A stretch of 64,000 bases of DNA. Origin: Gryllotalpicola daejeonensis (GTDB lineage Bacteria; Actinomycetota; Actinomycetes; Actinomycetales; Microbacteriaceae). The position numbers were made by a program, and so were the translations under genes. The stretch covers positions 2,170,001 through 2,234,000 of the forward strand of contig NZ_BAABBV010000001.1 in the NCBI RefSeq assembly GCF_039538145.1, read 5' to 3'. Positions 51,118-59,671 of this stretch are shown here, one piece after another (positions within the stretch are counted from its first letter, which is position 1; each line of letters begins with the position of its first letter). Under the pieces are notes generated by a model, which was not told where the DNA came from, made no database searches, and saw nothing but the letters and a program-made list of their open reading frames with translations.

Positions 51118-53709
51118 ATGTCTGACGAGACCCCCGGAATCGACGAACCGAACGTCCACGGCAAGATCGACCAGGTCGACCTGCAGCTCGAGATGCAGAG
51201 GTCGTACCTCGACTACGCCATGGCGGTCATCGTCGGCCGCGCACTTCCCGAGGTGCGCGACGGCCTGAAGCCCGTACACCGCCGGGTGATCTACGCGATG
51301 TATGACGGCGGGTACCGGCCCGACCGCCCCTTCTCCAAGTGCGCCCGTGTCGTCGGCGACGTCATGGGCCAGTACCACCCGCACGGCGACTCGGCGATCT
51401 ACGACACCCTCGTGCGCCTCGTTCAGCCGTGGTCGCTGCGCTACCCGCTGGCTCTCGGCCAGGGCAACTTCGGTTCGCCGGGTAACGACGGCGCGGCCGC
51501 GCCCCGGTACACCGAGACGAAGATGGCCCCGCTCGCGCTTGAGATGGTGCGCGACATCGACCAGGAGACGGTCGACTTCCAGCCGAACTACGACGGCTCG
51601 ACCGACGAGCCGCTCGTGCTGCCGAGCCGCTTCCCGAACCTGCTCGTCAACGGCTCGGTCGGCATCGCGGTCGGAATGGCGACCAACATTCCGCCGCACA
51701 ACCTGCGTGAGGTGGCGGATGCCGCGCTCTGGGCGCTCGCGCACCCAGAGGCCACTCGTGAAGAGCTTCTCGAAGCCGCGATGCAGCGGGTGAAGGGTCC
51801 CGACTTCCCGACCGGCGCCCAGATCCTCGGCGTCAAGGGCATCCAGGACGCCTACCGCACCGGTCGCGGCTCGATCACGATGCGCGCCGTCGTCAACGTC
51901 GAAGAGGTGGGCGGCCGCACCGCGCTCGTCGTCACCGAGCTGCCCTACCAGGTCAACCCCGACAACCTCGCGATCAAGATCGCCGACCTCGTCAACGACG
52001 GCAAGCTCGCCGGCATCGCAGACATCCGCGACGAGACCTCAGGCCGCACCGGCCAGCGTCTCGTCATCACGCTGAAGCGCGACGCCGTCGCGAAGGTCGT
52101 GCTCAACAACCTGTACAAGCACACCCAGCTGCAGGAGAACTTCGGCGCGAACATGCTCGCGATCGTCGAGGGCGTGCCGCGCACGCTTCCGCTCGACGGC
52201 TTCATCACCGCGTGGATCGACCACCAGGTCGACGTCATCGTGCGGCGCACGCAGTTCCGGCTGCGCCAGGCCGAAGAGAAGGCGCACATCCAGCGCGGTC
52301 TCGTGAAGGCGCTCGACGCGCTCGACGAGGTCATCGCCCTGATCCGCCGCTCGCCCGACGTCGACGAGGCCCGCGCCGGCCTGATCCAGTTGCTCGACAT
52401 CGACGAGCTGCAGGCGAACGCGATTCTCGCGATGCAGCTGCGCCGCCTCGCCGCTCTCGAGCGTCAGAAGATCATCGACGACCTCGAGGCCCTCGAGCGC
52501 GAGATCGCCGAGTACAAAGAGATCATCGCGTCGCCGGAGCGGCAGCGCTCGATCGTCAGCGACGAGCTCACCGAGATCGTCGACAAGTACGGCGACGAGC
52601 GCCGCACGAACATCCTGATGGGCTACGACGGCGACGTCTCGATCGAAGACCTGATCCCCGAAGAGGAGATGGTCATCACCATCACCCGCGGCGGCTACAT
52701 CAAGCGCACCCGCAGCGACAACTACCGCGCGCAGCACCGCGGCGGCAAGGGCGTGCGGGGCGCGCAGTTGCGTGGGGAAGACCTCGTCGACCACTTCTTC
52801 GTGACGACCACCCACCACTGGCTGCTGTTCTTCACGAACCTGGGGCGGGTCTATCGCGCCAAGGCCTACGAGGTGCCCGAGGGCGGCCGCGACGCCAAGG
52901 GCCAGCACGTCGCGAACCTGCTGGCGATGCAGCCCGACGAGCAGATCGCCGCAGTGCTCGACATCCGTGACTACCAAGCCGCGACGCACCTCGTGCTCGC
53001 GACCCGCGACGGCCTCGTCAAGAAGACCCCGCTCGAGGAGTATGACACCAACCGCACCGGCGGCATCATCGCGATCAAGCTGCGCGAGGGCGACGAGCTG
53101 ATCTCGGCGCTGCTCGTCGAGAACACCGACGACATCCTGCTGGTGTCGCGCAAGGGCATGTCGCTGCGCTTCACCGCGACCGACGACTCGCTGCGCCCGA
53201 TGGGCCGCTCGACGAGCGGCGTGAAGGGCATGAGCTTCCGCGACGGGGACAGCCTGCTTGCGGCATCCGTCGTCAGTGACGAGGGGTTCGTGTTCGCGGT
53301 CACCGAGGGCGGCTACGCCAAGCGCACGTCGGTCGACCAGTACCGGCTGCAGGGCCGCGGCGGTCTCGGCATCAAGGTCGCGAAGCTGGTCGAGGACCGC
53401 GGCGATCTGGCCGGCGCGCTGATCGTCGACGAGGACGACGAGGTGCTCGTCGTGCTGCAGAGCGGGAAGGTCGTGCGCACGGCCGTCTCTGAGGTTCCCG
53501 CAAAGGGCCGGGATACTATGGGCGTCGTCTTTGCCCGCTTCGCGGACAAGGATCGGATCATCGCCCTCGCGCGCAACGTCGAGCGGAAGCTCGGCGGCGA
53601 GGACGTTGTGAGTGAGGCGACCGAGGGCACCGAAGAGGTGGAACTGGTCGAAACGACATCGCCCGCAGCGACGGGCCAGGCGGAGGGTGAACCGACAGAT
53701 GAGCAGTAA
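51118..53709 (+). CDS. gyrA: DNA gyrase subunit A
   Basis: This 863-aa subunit has the catalytic Tyr 131 in AAPRYTETKMAPL and the quinolone pocket QYHPHGDSAIYD with Ser 92 and Asp 96 (equivalents of E. coli S83 and D87), a sensitive-type configuration. The GyrA box of the wrapping domain reads QHRGGKGVRG. The C-terminal tail is acidic. It lies 50 nt after gyrB and overlaps the DUF3566 gene by 11 nt. Confidence 0.98.
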   Translation: MSDETPGIDEPNVHGKIDQVDLQLEMQRSYLDYAMAVIVGRALPEVRDGLKPVHRRVIYAMYDGGYRPDRPFSKCARVVGDVMGQYHPHGDSAIYDTLVRLVQPWSLRYPLALGQGNFGSPGNDGAAAPRYTETKMAPLALEMVRDIDQETVDFQPNYDGSTDEPLVLPSRFPNLLVNGSVGIAVGMATNIPPHNLREVADAALWALAHPEATREELLEAAMQRVKGPDFPTGAQILGVKGIQDAYRTGRGSITMRAVVNVEEVGGRTALVVTELPYQVNPDNLAIKIADLVNDGKLAGIADIRDETSGRTGQRLVITLKRDAVAKVVLNNLYKHTQLQENFGANMLAIVEGVPRTLPLDGFITAWIDHQVDVIVRRTQFRLRQAEEKAHIQRGLVKALDALDEVIALIRRSPDVDEARAGLIQLLDIDELQANAILAMQLRRLAALERQKIIDDLEALEREIAEYKEIIASPERQRSIVSDELTEIVDKYGDERRTNILMGYDGDVSIEDLIPEEEMVITITRGGYIKRTRSDNYRAQHRGGKGVRGAQLRGEDLVDHFFVTTTHHWLLFFTNLGRVYRAKAYEVPEGGRDAKGQHVANLLAMQPDEQIAAVLDIRDYQAATHLVLATRDGLVKKTPLEEYDTNRTGGIIAIKLREGDELISALLVENTDDILLVSRKGMSLRFTATDDSLRPMGRSTSGVKGMSFRDGDSLLAASVVSDEGFVFAVTEGGYAKRTSVDQYRLQGRGGLGIKVAKLVEDRGDLAGALIVDEDDEVLVVLQSGKVVRTAVSEVPAKGRDTMGVVFARFADKDRIIALARNVERKLGGEDVVSEATEGTEEVELVETTSPAATGQAEGEPTDEQ

Positions 53710-54109
53710 CGTCGCCGAGCGACTTGCCCGCAAGACGGCGAAGCGCCCCACGTCGAAGCAGGTCCGGCTCAAGCTGGTCTACGTCGACTTCTGGTCGGCC
53801 GTGAAGGTCTCGTTCCTCGCCGGCCTCGCCATCGCCATCATCGGCATCGTCGCGACGTTCCTGCTGTGGACCGTGCTCACTCAGACCGGCGTCTTCAAGC
53901 AGATCGCCGAGCTGTTCCAGTCGATCGGCGGTCAGAGCCAGAACGGCCTGCTCGACGCGGTCGGCCTCGGCAACGTGATGAGCTTCGCGATCATCGTGGG
54001 CATCCTCGACCTGGTGGTCGTGACCGCGCTCGGGGCCGTCATCGCGCTGCTCTACAACCTCTCGGTGAAGATCACCGGCGGCCTGCTGGTCGGCTTCACG
54101 AACAACTGA
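53699..54109 (+). CDS. DUF3566 membrane protein
   Basis: This 136-aa protein of the DUF3566 family has a basic cytosolic N-terminus (ARKTAKRPTSKQVRLKLVYVD), two hydrophobic helices (residues ~38-60 and ~93-115), and a segment KITGGLLVGFTNN at the end. It always seems to follow gyrA in actinobacteria (Rv0007 position). Its function is unknown. The 92-nt gap to the tRNA genes shows no other gene. Confidence 0.9.
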   Translation: MSSNVAERLARKTAKRPTSKQVRLKLVYVDFWSAVKVSFLAGLAIAIIGIVATFLLWTVLTQTGVFKQIAELFQSIGGQSQNGLLDAVGLGNVMSFAIIVGILDLVVVTALGAVIALLYNLSVKITGGLLVGFTNN

Positions 54110-54201
54110 TTTTTCCGACGACGGATGCCTGTCCCAGGGTTTTCCCGGCCCGATTTCGCCGCCGCGCAATCGTCCGGTAATCTCTAACAGGTCCGTTTCA
54201 C

Positions 54202-54278
54202 GGGGCTATAGCTCAGGCGGTTAGAGCGCTTCACTGATAATGAAGAGGTCCCAGGTTCAAGTCCTGGTAGCCCCACCA
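54202..54278 (+). tRNA. ileT: tRNA-Ile (GAT anticodon)
   Basis: The 77-nt cloverleaf has acceptor GGGGCTA/TAGCCCC, anticodon loop CTGATAA and T-loop GGTTCAAGTCC. The 3' CCA is encoded. The position after gyrA is as in mycobacteria. Confidence 0.97.
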
Positions 54279-54290
54279 CATTCCCCTCTC

Positions 54291-54363
54291 GGGGCCTTAG
54301 CTCAGTTGGTAGAGCGCCTGCTTTGCAAGCAGGATGTCAGGAGTTCGATTCTCCTAGGCTCCA
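54291..54363 (+). tRNA. alaT: tRNA-Ala (TGC anticodon)
   Basis: The 73-nt cloverleaf has acceptor GGGGCCT/AGGCTCC, with the G3-U70 wobble pair that marks tRNA-Ala, and anticodon loop TTTGCAA. The CCA end is not encoded (CTCC follows the discriminator A), so it needs the cca product. Confidence 0.97.
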
Positions 54364-54374
54364 CTCCCAGAACA

Positions 54375-54401
54375 CGCCCGGCCACATTACGCCGGGCGTT
54401 T
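54375..54401 (+). terminator. Terminator after the tRNA pair
   Basis: The perfect stem CGCCCGGC / GCCGGGCG with an 8-nt loop is followed by TTTCGTTTT. Confidence 0.88.
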
Positions 54402-54437
54402 CGTTTTGCGGCCAGTGCGCCCCTATGCTTGGGCGCC

Positions 54438-55232
54438 GTGACGCCCTTCACGACGACGTGGTCTCTCTATCTGCTGCTGCTTGTCGGCGTCACCACCGGT
54501 CTGTGGGCGCTGCTCAGAAAACGTCCCGGCCGCAGCTGGCGCCTCGTGCTGTTCGCCGTTGCGCTCGGCAACTGGGGCGTCTCCACGCTCTTCACCTTCA
54601 ACCGCATCGCAAGCCACCAGTACCCCGACTTCGTGCTCTCACGGAACTGGCCGTTCCACTTCTGCACGCTGGTGACGATCCTGCTGGTTCCGGGGATGCT
54701 CGCCACGCGGCAGTGGTGGGCGCGCCCGCTGCACACGCTGCTGTTCTTCCCGGGTGCGCTCGCGGCGTTCCTGGCGCTGGCGTCGCCCGGTGCGCAGTAC
54801 GAGAGCCACGTGCTCTGGTCGATGAACAGCCTCTTCTACGTGGTGCACGGGCTCAACGTGGTGCTGCCCGTCACACACGCCGCGCTCGGCGGCTATCGAC
54901 CGCGCTGGCGGGATGCCGCGCTGTCGCTTCTCTGGTTCACGGTGCTCGGCCTGCTCGTGCTTCCTGTGACGCTCTTCGCCCGCGCGTTCGTCGACCCGGC
55001 GGCGAACTACATGTACGTCTTCGACCCTGAGGGCGCCGGCATCCTGGTCGTGCTGTGGAAGCTGATCCACGTGCCGGTGCTCTACGAGCTGCCGCTGCTG
55101 CCGATCCTGTACCCCGTGCTGCTGCTGATGGTCGCGATCCAGCGCGGCTTCGAGCGGCTCGGGCGTGCCACGCGCCGCCCCCGCGACCCCGAGCTCCCCA
55201 CTGCCATTCCCGTTGTGACCTCTGCCCTGTAG
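54438..55232 (+). CDS. YwaF/TIGR02206-like integral membrane protein
   Basis: This 264-aa protein has about seven membrane helices, with FVLSRNWPFHFCTLVTILLV and AALGGYRPRWRDAALSL. It resembles the TIGR02206/YwaF group of unknown function. The start is GTG 54438 with TATGCT at 54424-54429, 8 nt upstream, so it is probably leaderless. No operon partner is evident upstream because a tRNA terminator precedes it. Confidence 0.75.
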   Translation: MTPFTTTWSLYLLLLVGVTTGLWALLRKRPGRSWRLVLFAVALGNWGVSTLFTFNRIASHQYPDFVLSRNWPFHFCTLVTILLVPGMLATRQWWARPLHTLLFFPGALAAFLALASPGAQYESHVLWSMNSLFYVVHGLNVVLPVTHAALGGYRPRWRDAALSLLWFTVLGLLVLPVTLFARAFVDPAANYMYVFDPEGAGILVVLWKLIHVPVLYELPLLPILYPVLLLMVAIQRGFERLGRATRRPRDPELPTAIPVVTSAL

Positions 55233-55241
55233 CGTCGGCTC

Positions 55242-55826
55242 ATGGGCGAGCTGTCGGCGGTCGAGTTCGTCACGCTCGACGGAGTGATGCAGGGGTTCGA
55301 CGGGCCCGATGACGACGAGACCTTCTCGCACGGCGGCTGGGGCCTGCCGTATCAGTCGCCGGACTCTGTGCAGCAGGGAACCGAAGCCTCGGCATCCGCT
55401 CGCACCTATCTCTTGGGGCGGAAGACCTATGAACGCATGATCGCGTTCTGGCCGCACCAGCCGGAGTCCAATCGCATGGCTGCGCAGCTCAATGCTGCGC
55501 CCAAGTTCGTCGCGTCGCGAACGCGGGCGGATTTCACGTGGAACGCCGCCCATCTCGAGGGCGAGCTCGTGCCGGCCGTCGCGCGGCTTAAAGACGAGAG
55601 CGCGGATCCGCTTGTCATCCTGGGCAGCGGCCAGATCGTGCGCCAGCTGCTGACGGCGCGGCTCGTCGACCGGCTCACCCTGTTCCTGCACCCGCTCGTG
55701 CTCGGCACCGGCGGCCGCGTCTTTCCGGAGCTGGAAGAACCGCTTCCGCTCGCACTCGCCGACGTCACGCGCACCAGCACAGGAGTGGTCGTGCTGAACT
55801 ACGCGCGGGAAGGGGGCCGCGCGTGA
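55242..55826 (+). CDS. Dihydrofolate reductase/RibD-like domain protein
   Basis: This 194-aa protein has the RibD C-terminal/DHFR-like fold: VEFVTLDGVMQGFDGPDDDE, RTYLLGRKTYERMIAFWPH, KFVASRTRADFTW, PLVILGSGQIVRQLL and HPLVLGTGGRVFP. NADPH is the expected cofactor. Such stand-alone proteins are of uncertain substrate and are not assigned to folate or riboflavin synthesis. TAGCGT (55230-55235), overlapping the previous stop codon, lies 6 nt before ATG 55242. It overlaps the next gene by ATGA. Confidence 0.88.
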   Translation: MGELSAVEFVTLDGVMQGFDGPDDDETFSHGGWGLPYQSPDSVQQGTEASASARTYLLGRKTYERMIAFWPHQPESNRMAAQLNAAPKFVASRTRADFTWNAAHLEGELVPAVARLKDESADPLVILGSGQIVRQLLTARLVDRLTLFLHPLVLGTGGRVFPELEEPLPLALADVTRTSTGVVVLNYAREGGRA

Positions 55827-57148
55827 GGAACCTGCTGAGCGGGTTGGTGTGGATCGCGCTCTATCTGGCGTTCTGCCTCGCACCGCTGCTCTTGGTCATC
55901 GGCCAGGACAACCCGCCGGGGCGAGCGTTCCTCGTCGAGTTCTCTGTAGCGCTCGGCTTCGTCGGGCTGTCGGTGCTCGCGCTGCAGTTCGCGCTGATCG
56001 CGCGCTTCCAGACGGTGGCGGCGCCGTTCGGCATCGACGCGCTGCTCAAGTACCACGTGCAGATCACGTTCTTCGGCCTCGATTTCGTGCTCGCGCACCC
56101 GATCCTGCTGTTCGTCGCCGACGCGAAGTACCTGCCTCTGCTCAATCTGGTCACTGCTCCGTGGCGTGCCCGCTTCGCGTTCGCGAGCGTCGTCTTCCTG
56201 CTGGCGCTCGTCGTGCTCTCGGTCTGGCGGAAGCGGCTGCGGGTGAGCTACGAGGTGTGGCACATCTCGCATGGGCTGCTCGCAGTCGGCGTGGTGCTGT
56301 TCGCGCTGCTGCACGCGAGCCTGGTCGGCTTCTACGTCGTCGGCGTCGTGCGGCACGTCGTCTACGACGCCTACATCGGCGGTCTGATCTTCTTGCTGCT
56401 GTGGATCAGGGTGATCAGCCCGCTTGCCCGATATCGCCGGCCGTGGCGCGTCGTCGAAGTGCGCCCCGAGCTCGGCAACGCGAGCACTTTGGTCGTCGAG
56501 CCTGTGGGACACCCCGGCTTCAGCTTCGACCCGGGGCAGTTCGGGTGGATCGCCGTCGGGCGCTCGCCGTTCAGCATCACCCAGCATCCGTTCTCGTTCT
56601 CGTCGGCGGCCGATACGCCGGCGGGCGGCACCATCAGCATCACGATCAAGGCCGCCGGCGACTTCACACGTACGATTCCGTCGGTGCAGCCGGGCACGCG
56701 CGTGTACGTCGACGGGCCGCACGGGGTCTTCTCGATGGATCGGCGGCAGGCTCCCGGCTATGTCTTCATCGCCGGCGGCGTCGGCATCACGCCGTTCGTC
56801 AGCATGCTCACCACCATGCGCGAGCGCGGCGACGTGCGGCCGGTCACCCTGCTCTACGCGAGCGCGACCTGGGACGACGTCGTGATGCGCGACCAGCTCG
56901 CCGAACTGGATGCCGCGATGCCGAACCTCACGCTCGTCCACGTCCTGAGCCGCCCCGACCCGTCGTGGGTCGGCGAGTCGGGGCGCATCACGGCTGAGCT
57001 GCTGCGCCGCCACCTGCCCGCCCAGTTCCGTCGTTACGAGTACCTGATCTGCGGGTCGACGCAGATGATGGACGCCATGGAGCACGCGCTCGTCTCGGTC
57101 GACGTGCCTCCCGCCCGGATCAGCAGCGAACGATTCGACATGGTCTGA
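55823..57148 (+). CDS. Ferric-reductase-like membrane flavoprotein (FNR family)
   Basis: This 441-aa protein has an N-terminal membrane domain of about six helices (residues ~1-200) with paired His (DALLKYHVQITFF, VWHISHGLL) as possible haem ligands, as in FRD/NOX proteins. A cytoplasmic FAD-binding (HPFSFSSAADTP) and NAD-binding domain (VFIAGGVGITPFVSML) follows. It ends with the CGSTQMMDAMEHAL cofactor-site region. It probably moves electrons from NAD(P)H across the membrane. The acceptor is unknown. Confidence 0.88.
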   Translation: MRNLLSGLVWIALYLAFCLAPLLLVIGQDNPPGRAFLVEFSVALGFVGLSVLALQFALIARFQTVAAPFGIDALLKYHVQITFFGLDFVLAHPILLFVADAKYLPLLNLVTAPWRARFAFASVVFLLALVVLSVWRKRLRVSYEVWHISHGLLAVGVVLFALLHASLVGFYVVGVVRHVVYDAYIGGLIFLLLWIRVISPLARYRRPWRVVEVRPELGNASTLVVEPVGHPGFSFDPGQFGWIAVGRSPFSITQHPFSFSSAADTPAGGTISITIKAAGDFTRTIPSVQPGTRVYVDGPHGVFSMDRRQAPGYVFIAGGVGITPFVSMLTTMRERGDVRPVTLLYASATWDDVVMRDQLAELDAAMPNLTLVHVLSRPDPSWVGESGRITAELLRRHLPAQFRRYEYLICGSTQMMDAMEHALVSVDVPPARISSERFDMV

Positions 57149-57158
57149 GAGAGGCACG

Positions 57159-57248
57159 ATGCGACAGAGATGGATCACTACGCTCGTCATCGCGATGGGC
57201 TCTGTGCTCGTGCTCGCGAGTCTCGCGTTCGCGCTGATCCGCGCGTGA
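57159..57248 (+). CDS. 29-aa single-helix membrane miniprotein
   Basis: ATG 57159 to TGA 57248 encodes MRQRWITTLVIAMGSVLVLA and nine more residues (SLAFALIRA): a basic N-terminus and one hydrophobic helix. GAGAGG lies just 6 nt upstream. The 10-nt gap after the ferric-reductase-like gene suggests a co-transcribed subunit, but no homologue can be checked. Confidence 0.5.
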   Translation: MRQRWITTLVIAMGSVLVLASLAFALIRA

Positions 57249-57278
57249 GCGCGCGCCCGCCTCGTTAGGATCAAGCAG

Positions 57279-57857
57279 ATGTCAGAGGATGCCCCGGCCA
57301 TGCCACCGCGGCGGATTCTGCTGCACGGCGCCACCGGCTCAGGGAAGAGCACGGCTGCGGCGCGCATCGCCGAGCGCCTGGGGTTGCCGCTGGTCCTCGC
57401 CGACGAGATCGGCTGGCTGCCGGGTTGGATCGAGCGACCGCTCGAGGAGCAGCGCGCGATGGTCTCCGCCGCGACAGCAGCAGACGCGTGGGTGCTCGAC
57501 AGTACCTACACGCGGTGGCGAGATGCCGTGACCGGGCGCCCCGACGTCATCCTCGGTCTCGACTACCCTCGCTGGCTCTCACTGCAACGGCTGTTGCGCC
57601 GCACGGTCGCGCGCATCGTGACCGGCGAGGCGGTCTGCAATGGCAACCGCGAGACGCTGCGACAGGCGCTCAGCCGCGACTCGATCATCAAGTGGCACTT
57701 CCAGAGCTGGAAGCGGAAGCGTCTGACCATGCGGGCATGGGCGACGGACCCGACCATGCCGCCGACTGTGCTGTTCCGAAAGCCCGCGGAACTCGAGGCG
57801 TGGATCGAGGCACTGGAGCCTGCAAGGGGTGCCGCCGCCGAAGCATCCGTTGATTGA
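57279..57857 (+). CDS. P-loop NTPase, shikimate/adenylate-kinase-like
   Basis: This 192-aa protein has Walker A HGATGSGKSTAAARIAERL, GLDYPRWLSLQRLLRRT and the LID-like KWHFQSWKRKRL. It resembles the topology-modulation/adenylate-kinase-like P-loop group. The substrate is unknown. TAGGAT at 57266-57271 lies 7 nt before ATG 57279 (leaderless). Confidence 0.83.
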   Translation: MSEDAPAMPPRRILLHGATGSGKSTAAARIAERLGLPLVLADEIGWLPGWIERPLEEQRAMVSAATAADAWVLDSTYTRWRDAVTGRPDVILGLDYPRWLSLQRLLRRTVARIVTGEAVCNGNRETLRQALSRDSIIKWHFQSWKRKRLTMRAWATDPTMPPTVLFRKPAELEAWIEALEPARGAAAEASVD

Positions 57858-57866
57858 ATTGTGGGC

Positions 57867-58265
57867 ATGAGCGCAGCCGACATCATCCCTGCCCATCTCC
57901 TTCCGTTGCTCGAGGCTCCGAATTACGGAACGCTCGGCACGATCCGCCCGGATAACACCGTGCAGGTGAACCCCATGTGGTTCGAGTTCGACGGCGAGAA
58001 CCTGCGGTTCACGCACACCACGAAGCGGCAGAAGTTCCGCAATCTGCAGCACAACCCGGCGATGAGCCTTGCGGTGTTCGACCCCGACAACCCGCTGAAG
58101 TACGTCGAAGTGCGCGGAAAACTCGTCGAAGTCGTCCCCGACCCGACCGGCGACTTCTATGTGCGGCTCGGGAAGCGCTACGGCAATGCCGACCAGGCGC
58201 CGCCGCCCGACAGCGCCGATCGCGTCATCCTCGTGATGTCGATCGAGAAGTACACGACGCAGTAG
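57867..58265 (+). CDS. PPOX-class F420-dependent oxidoreductase
   Basis: This ~132-aa split-beta-barrel protein has LLEAPNYGTLGTIRPDNTVQ, NPMWFEFDGENLRFTHTT, KFRNLQHNPAMSLAVFDPD, and VRLGKRYGN. The pyridoxamine oxidase-like fold in actinobacteria often uses F420 or FMN. The ATG 57867 start is chosen. GTG 57861 is the other frame-compatible start. Confidence 0.87.
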   Translation: MSAADIIPAHLLPLLEAPNYGTLGTIRPDNTVQVNPMWFEFDGENLRFTHTTKRQKFRNLQHNPAMSLAVFDPDNPLKYVEVRGKLVEVVPDPTGDFYVRLGKRYGNADQAPPPDSADRVILVMSIEKYTTQ

Positions 58266-58288
58266 CGCCCAATCCCGCGTGAGTGTGC

Positions 58289-59215
58289 TCAGTCGTGCAG
58301 CAGCGGGCCGAGTCGCTGCTTAACCCACACTCGCGCACTGATCGACTCGGGCAGCCAGGTCGCGGCGACGAACACGTGGAACGCGTCCGATGCGGTGAAC
58401 GTGGCGAGGTCGACGCCTGCGGCGCGAGCGGATGCCGCGAAGTCGCGCGCATCCGGATAGAGCATGTCCCGCGTTCCCACCACCAGCGAGGTCGCCGGCA
58501 GGCCGGTCGGGTCGGCGAAGAGCGGGCTCACCTCGGGGTGGTCTGGGCCGAGGTCGCCCGCCCAGAGCTCACCGCCGACCAGCAGACCGGGAAGCGCGAG
58601 GCTCGGGTCGCGCCGGTCGAGCGCGCGTGCCTCGGGGTTGCGCACGGCGACATCGAGCCAGGGGGCGAACAGCAGCAGATGGGCGGGGGCGGCGGGCGTG
58701 TCGCGCAGTCGGCCGGCGACGGCCAGCGCCAGGCCGCCGCCCGCCGAGTCGCCCGCCACGATAGGCGCCATGCCGTGGCGCTCGGCGACGGCCTGGACCG
58801 CTGCCGTCACCTCGGCGACACCGGTCGCCGCGGTTCCGGAGGGAGCCAGCGTGTAGTCGACGGCGTAGATGCGCACCCCGAGGTCGCGCGCGAGCGCACC
58901 GGTCAGCCACCAGTGTGCCGTCTCGAACTGGTGCACATAGCCGCCGCCGTGCACGTAGACCAGCGGGCGCGAGGCACGGACGCCGTCGCGCGGCTCGATG
59001 ACGGTGGCGCGCACGGGCCCGAGCCGCTCTGAGGAGATCGAGAGGGTGCGGCGCGATGACCGCGGCGGGGCGGCGAACGGCTTGCCCGTCGAGGCGGCGA
59101 CGTCGGCGCGGGAACGCGGCTCAGAGACCATGATCCGCTTGTTCCGGAGCAAGGCGACGGCCGCCGTCGTCAGCCGCATCATGGGCGAGGGGCCGGCGGT
59201 GAAGGCATCCGTCAT
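58289..59215 (-). CDS. Alpha/beta hydrolase, hormone-sensitive lipase type
   Basis: This 308-aa esterase has the oxyanion-hole motif HGGGYVHQ (~residues 89-96), nucleophile elbow GDSAGGGLALA, catalytic Asp near VVGTRDMLYPDARDFA and His in SDAFHVFVAATW. It acts on short acyl esters in related enzymes. TAGGTT (59222-59227) is 6 nt before ATG 59215, back to back with the NUDIX promoter. Confidence 0.92.
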   Translation of the reverse strand: MTDAFTAGPSPMMRLTTAAVALLRNKRIMVSEPRSRADVAASTGKPFAAPPRSSRRTLSISSERLGPVRATVIEPRDGVRASRPLVYVHGGGYVHQFETAHWWLTGALARDLGVRIYAVDYTLAPSGTAATGVAEVTAAVQAVAERHGMAPIVAGDSAGGGLALAVAGRLRDTPAAPAHLLLFAPWLDVAVRNPEARALDRRDPSLALPGLLVGGELWAGDLGPDHPEVSPLFADPTGLPATSLVVGTRDMLYPDARDFAASARAAGVDLATFTASDAFHVFVAATWLPESISARVWVKQRLGPLLHD

Positions 59216-59248
59216 GCCCGTAACCTAGCCGCGGTTAGGCTCGAGATC

Positions 59249-59671
59249 ATGGCACTGCGGGTCGCTGCGTACTGCATCATCGTCGACGACGGCAAGCTTC
59301 TGCTGTCGCACTGGAACGAGAACGGCAGCAGCGGCTGGACGTTGCCGGGCGGCGGCTTGGACCCTTATGAGGACCCGAGGGATGCTGCCGTGCGCGAGGT
59401 TTTCGAAGAGACCGGCTACCGCGCAGAGCTCGGCGAACTGCTCGGCATCGACTCGCACATCGTTCCGGCGGAGCACCGCTTCCACGGCGCGACGGAGCCG
59501 CTGCAGGCGCTGCGCATCATCTATCGAGCGCGGGTCGTGGGCGGCGAGCTCACCAATGAGCTCGACGGGTCCACCGATGAGGCGGCATGGTTCGACCTCG
59601 ACGAGATCGGTGCGCTGAAGCGCGTCGGCCTCGTCGAGGTCGGACTGAAGCTGGCTGGGATTCCGCTTTAG
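59249..59671 (+). CDS. NUDIX hydrolase
   Basis: This 140-aa protein has the Nudix box in GGGLDPYEDPRDAAVREVFEETGY (shown by its key pieces GGGLDP and REVFEETG, residues ~32-55). It hydrolyses a nucleoside-diphosphate-linked substrate that cannot be named. TAGGCT at 59236-59241 lies 7 nt before ATG 59249. Its end overlaps the minus-strand gene at 59668. Confidence 0.92.
   Translation: MALRVAAYCIIVDDGKLLLSHWNENGSSGWTLPGGGLDPYEDPRDAAVREVFEETGYRAELGELLGIDSHIVPAEHRFHGATEPLQALRIIYRARVVGGELTNELDGSTDEAAWFDLDEIGALKRVGLVEVGLKLAGIPL

Noticed and set aside
55531..55544. parS-like ATTTCACGTGGAAC
   Set aside because: Two mismatches to the core and inside a coding sequence (RibD-like gene), where it reads as ordinary codons.
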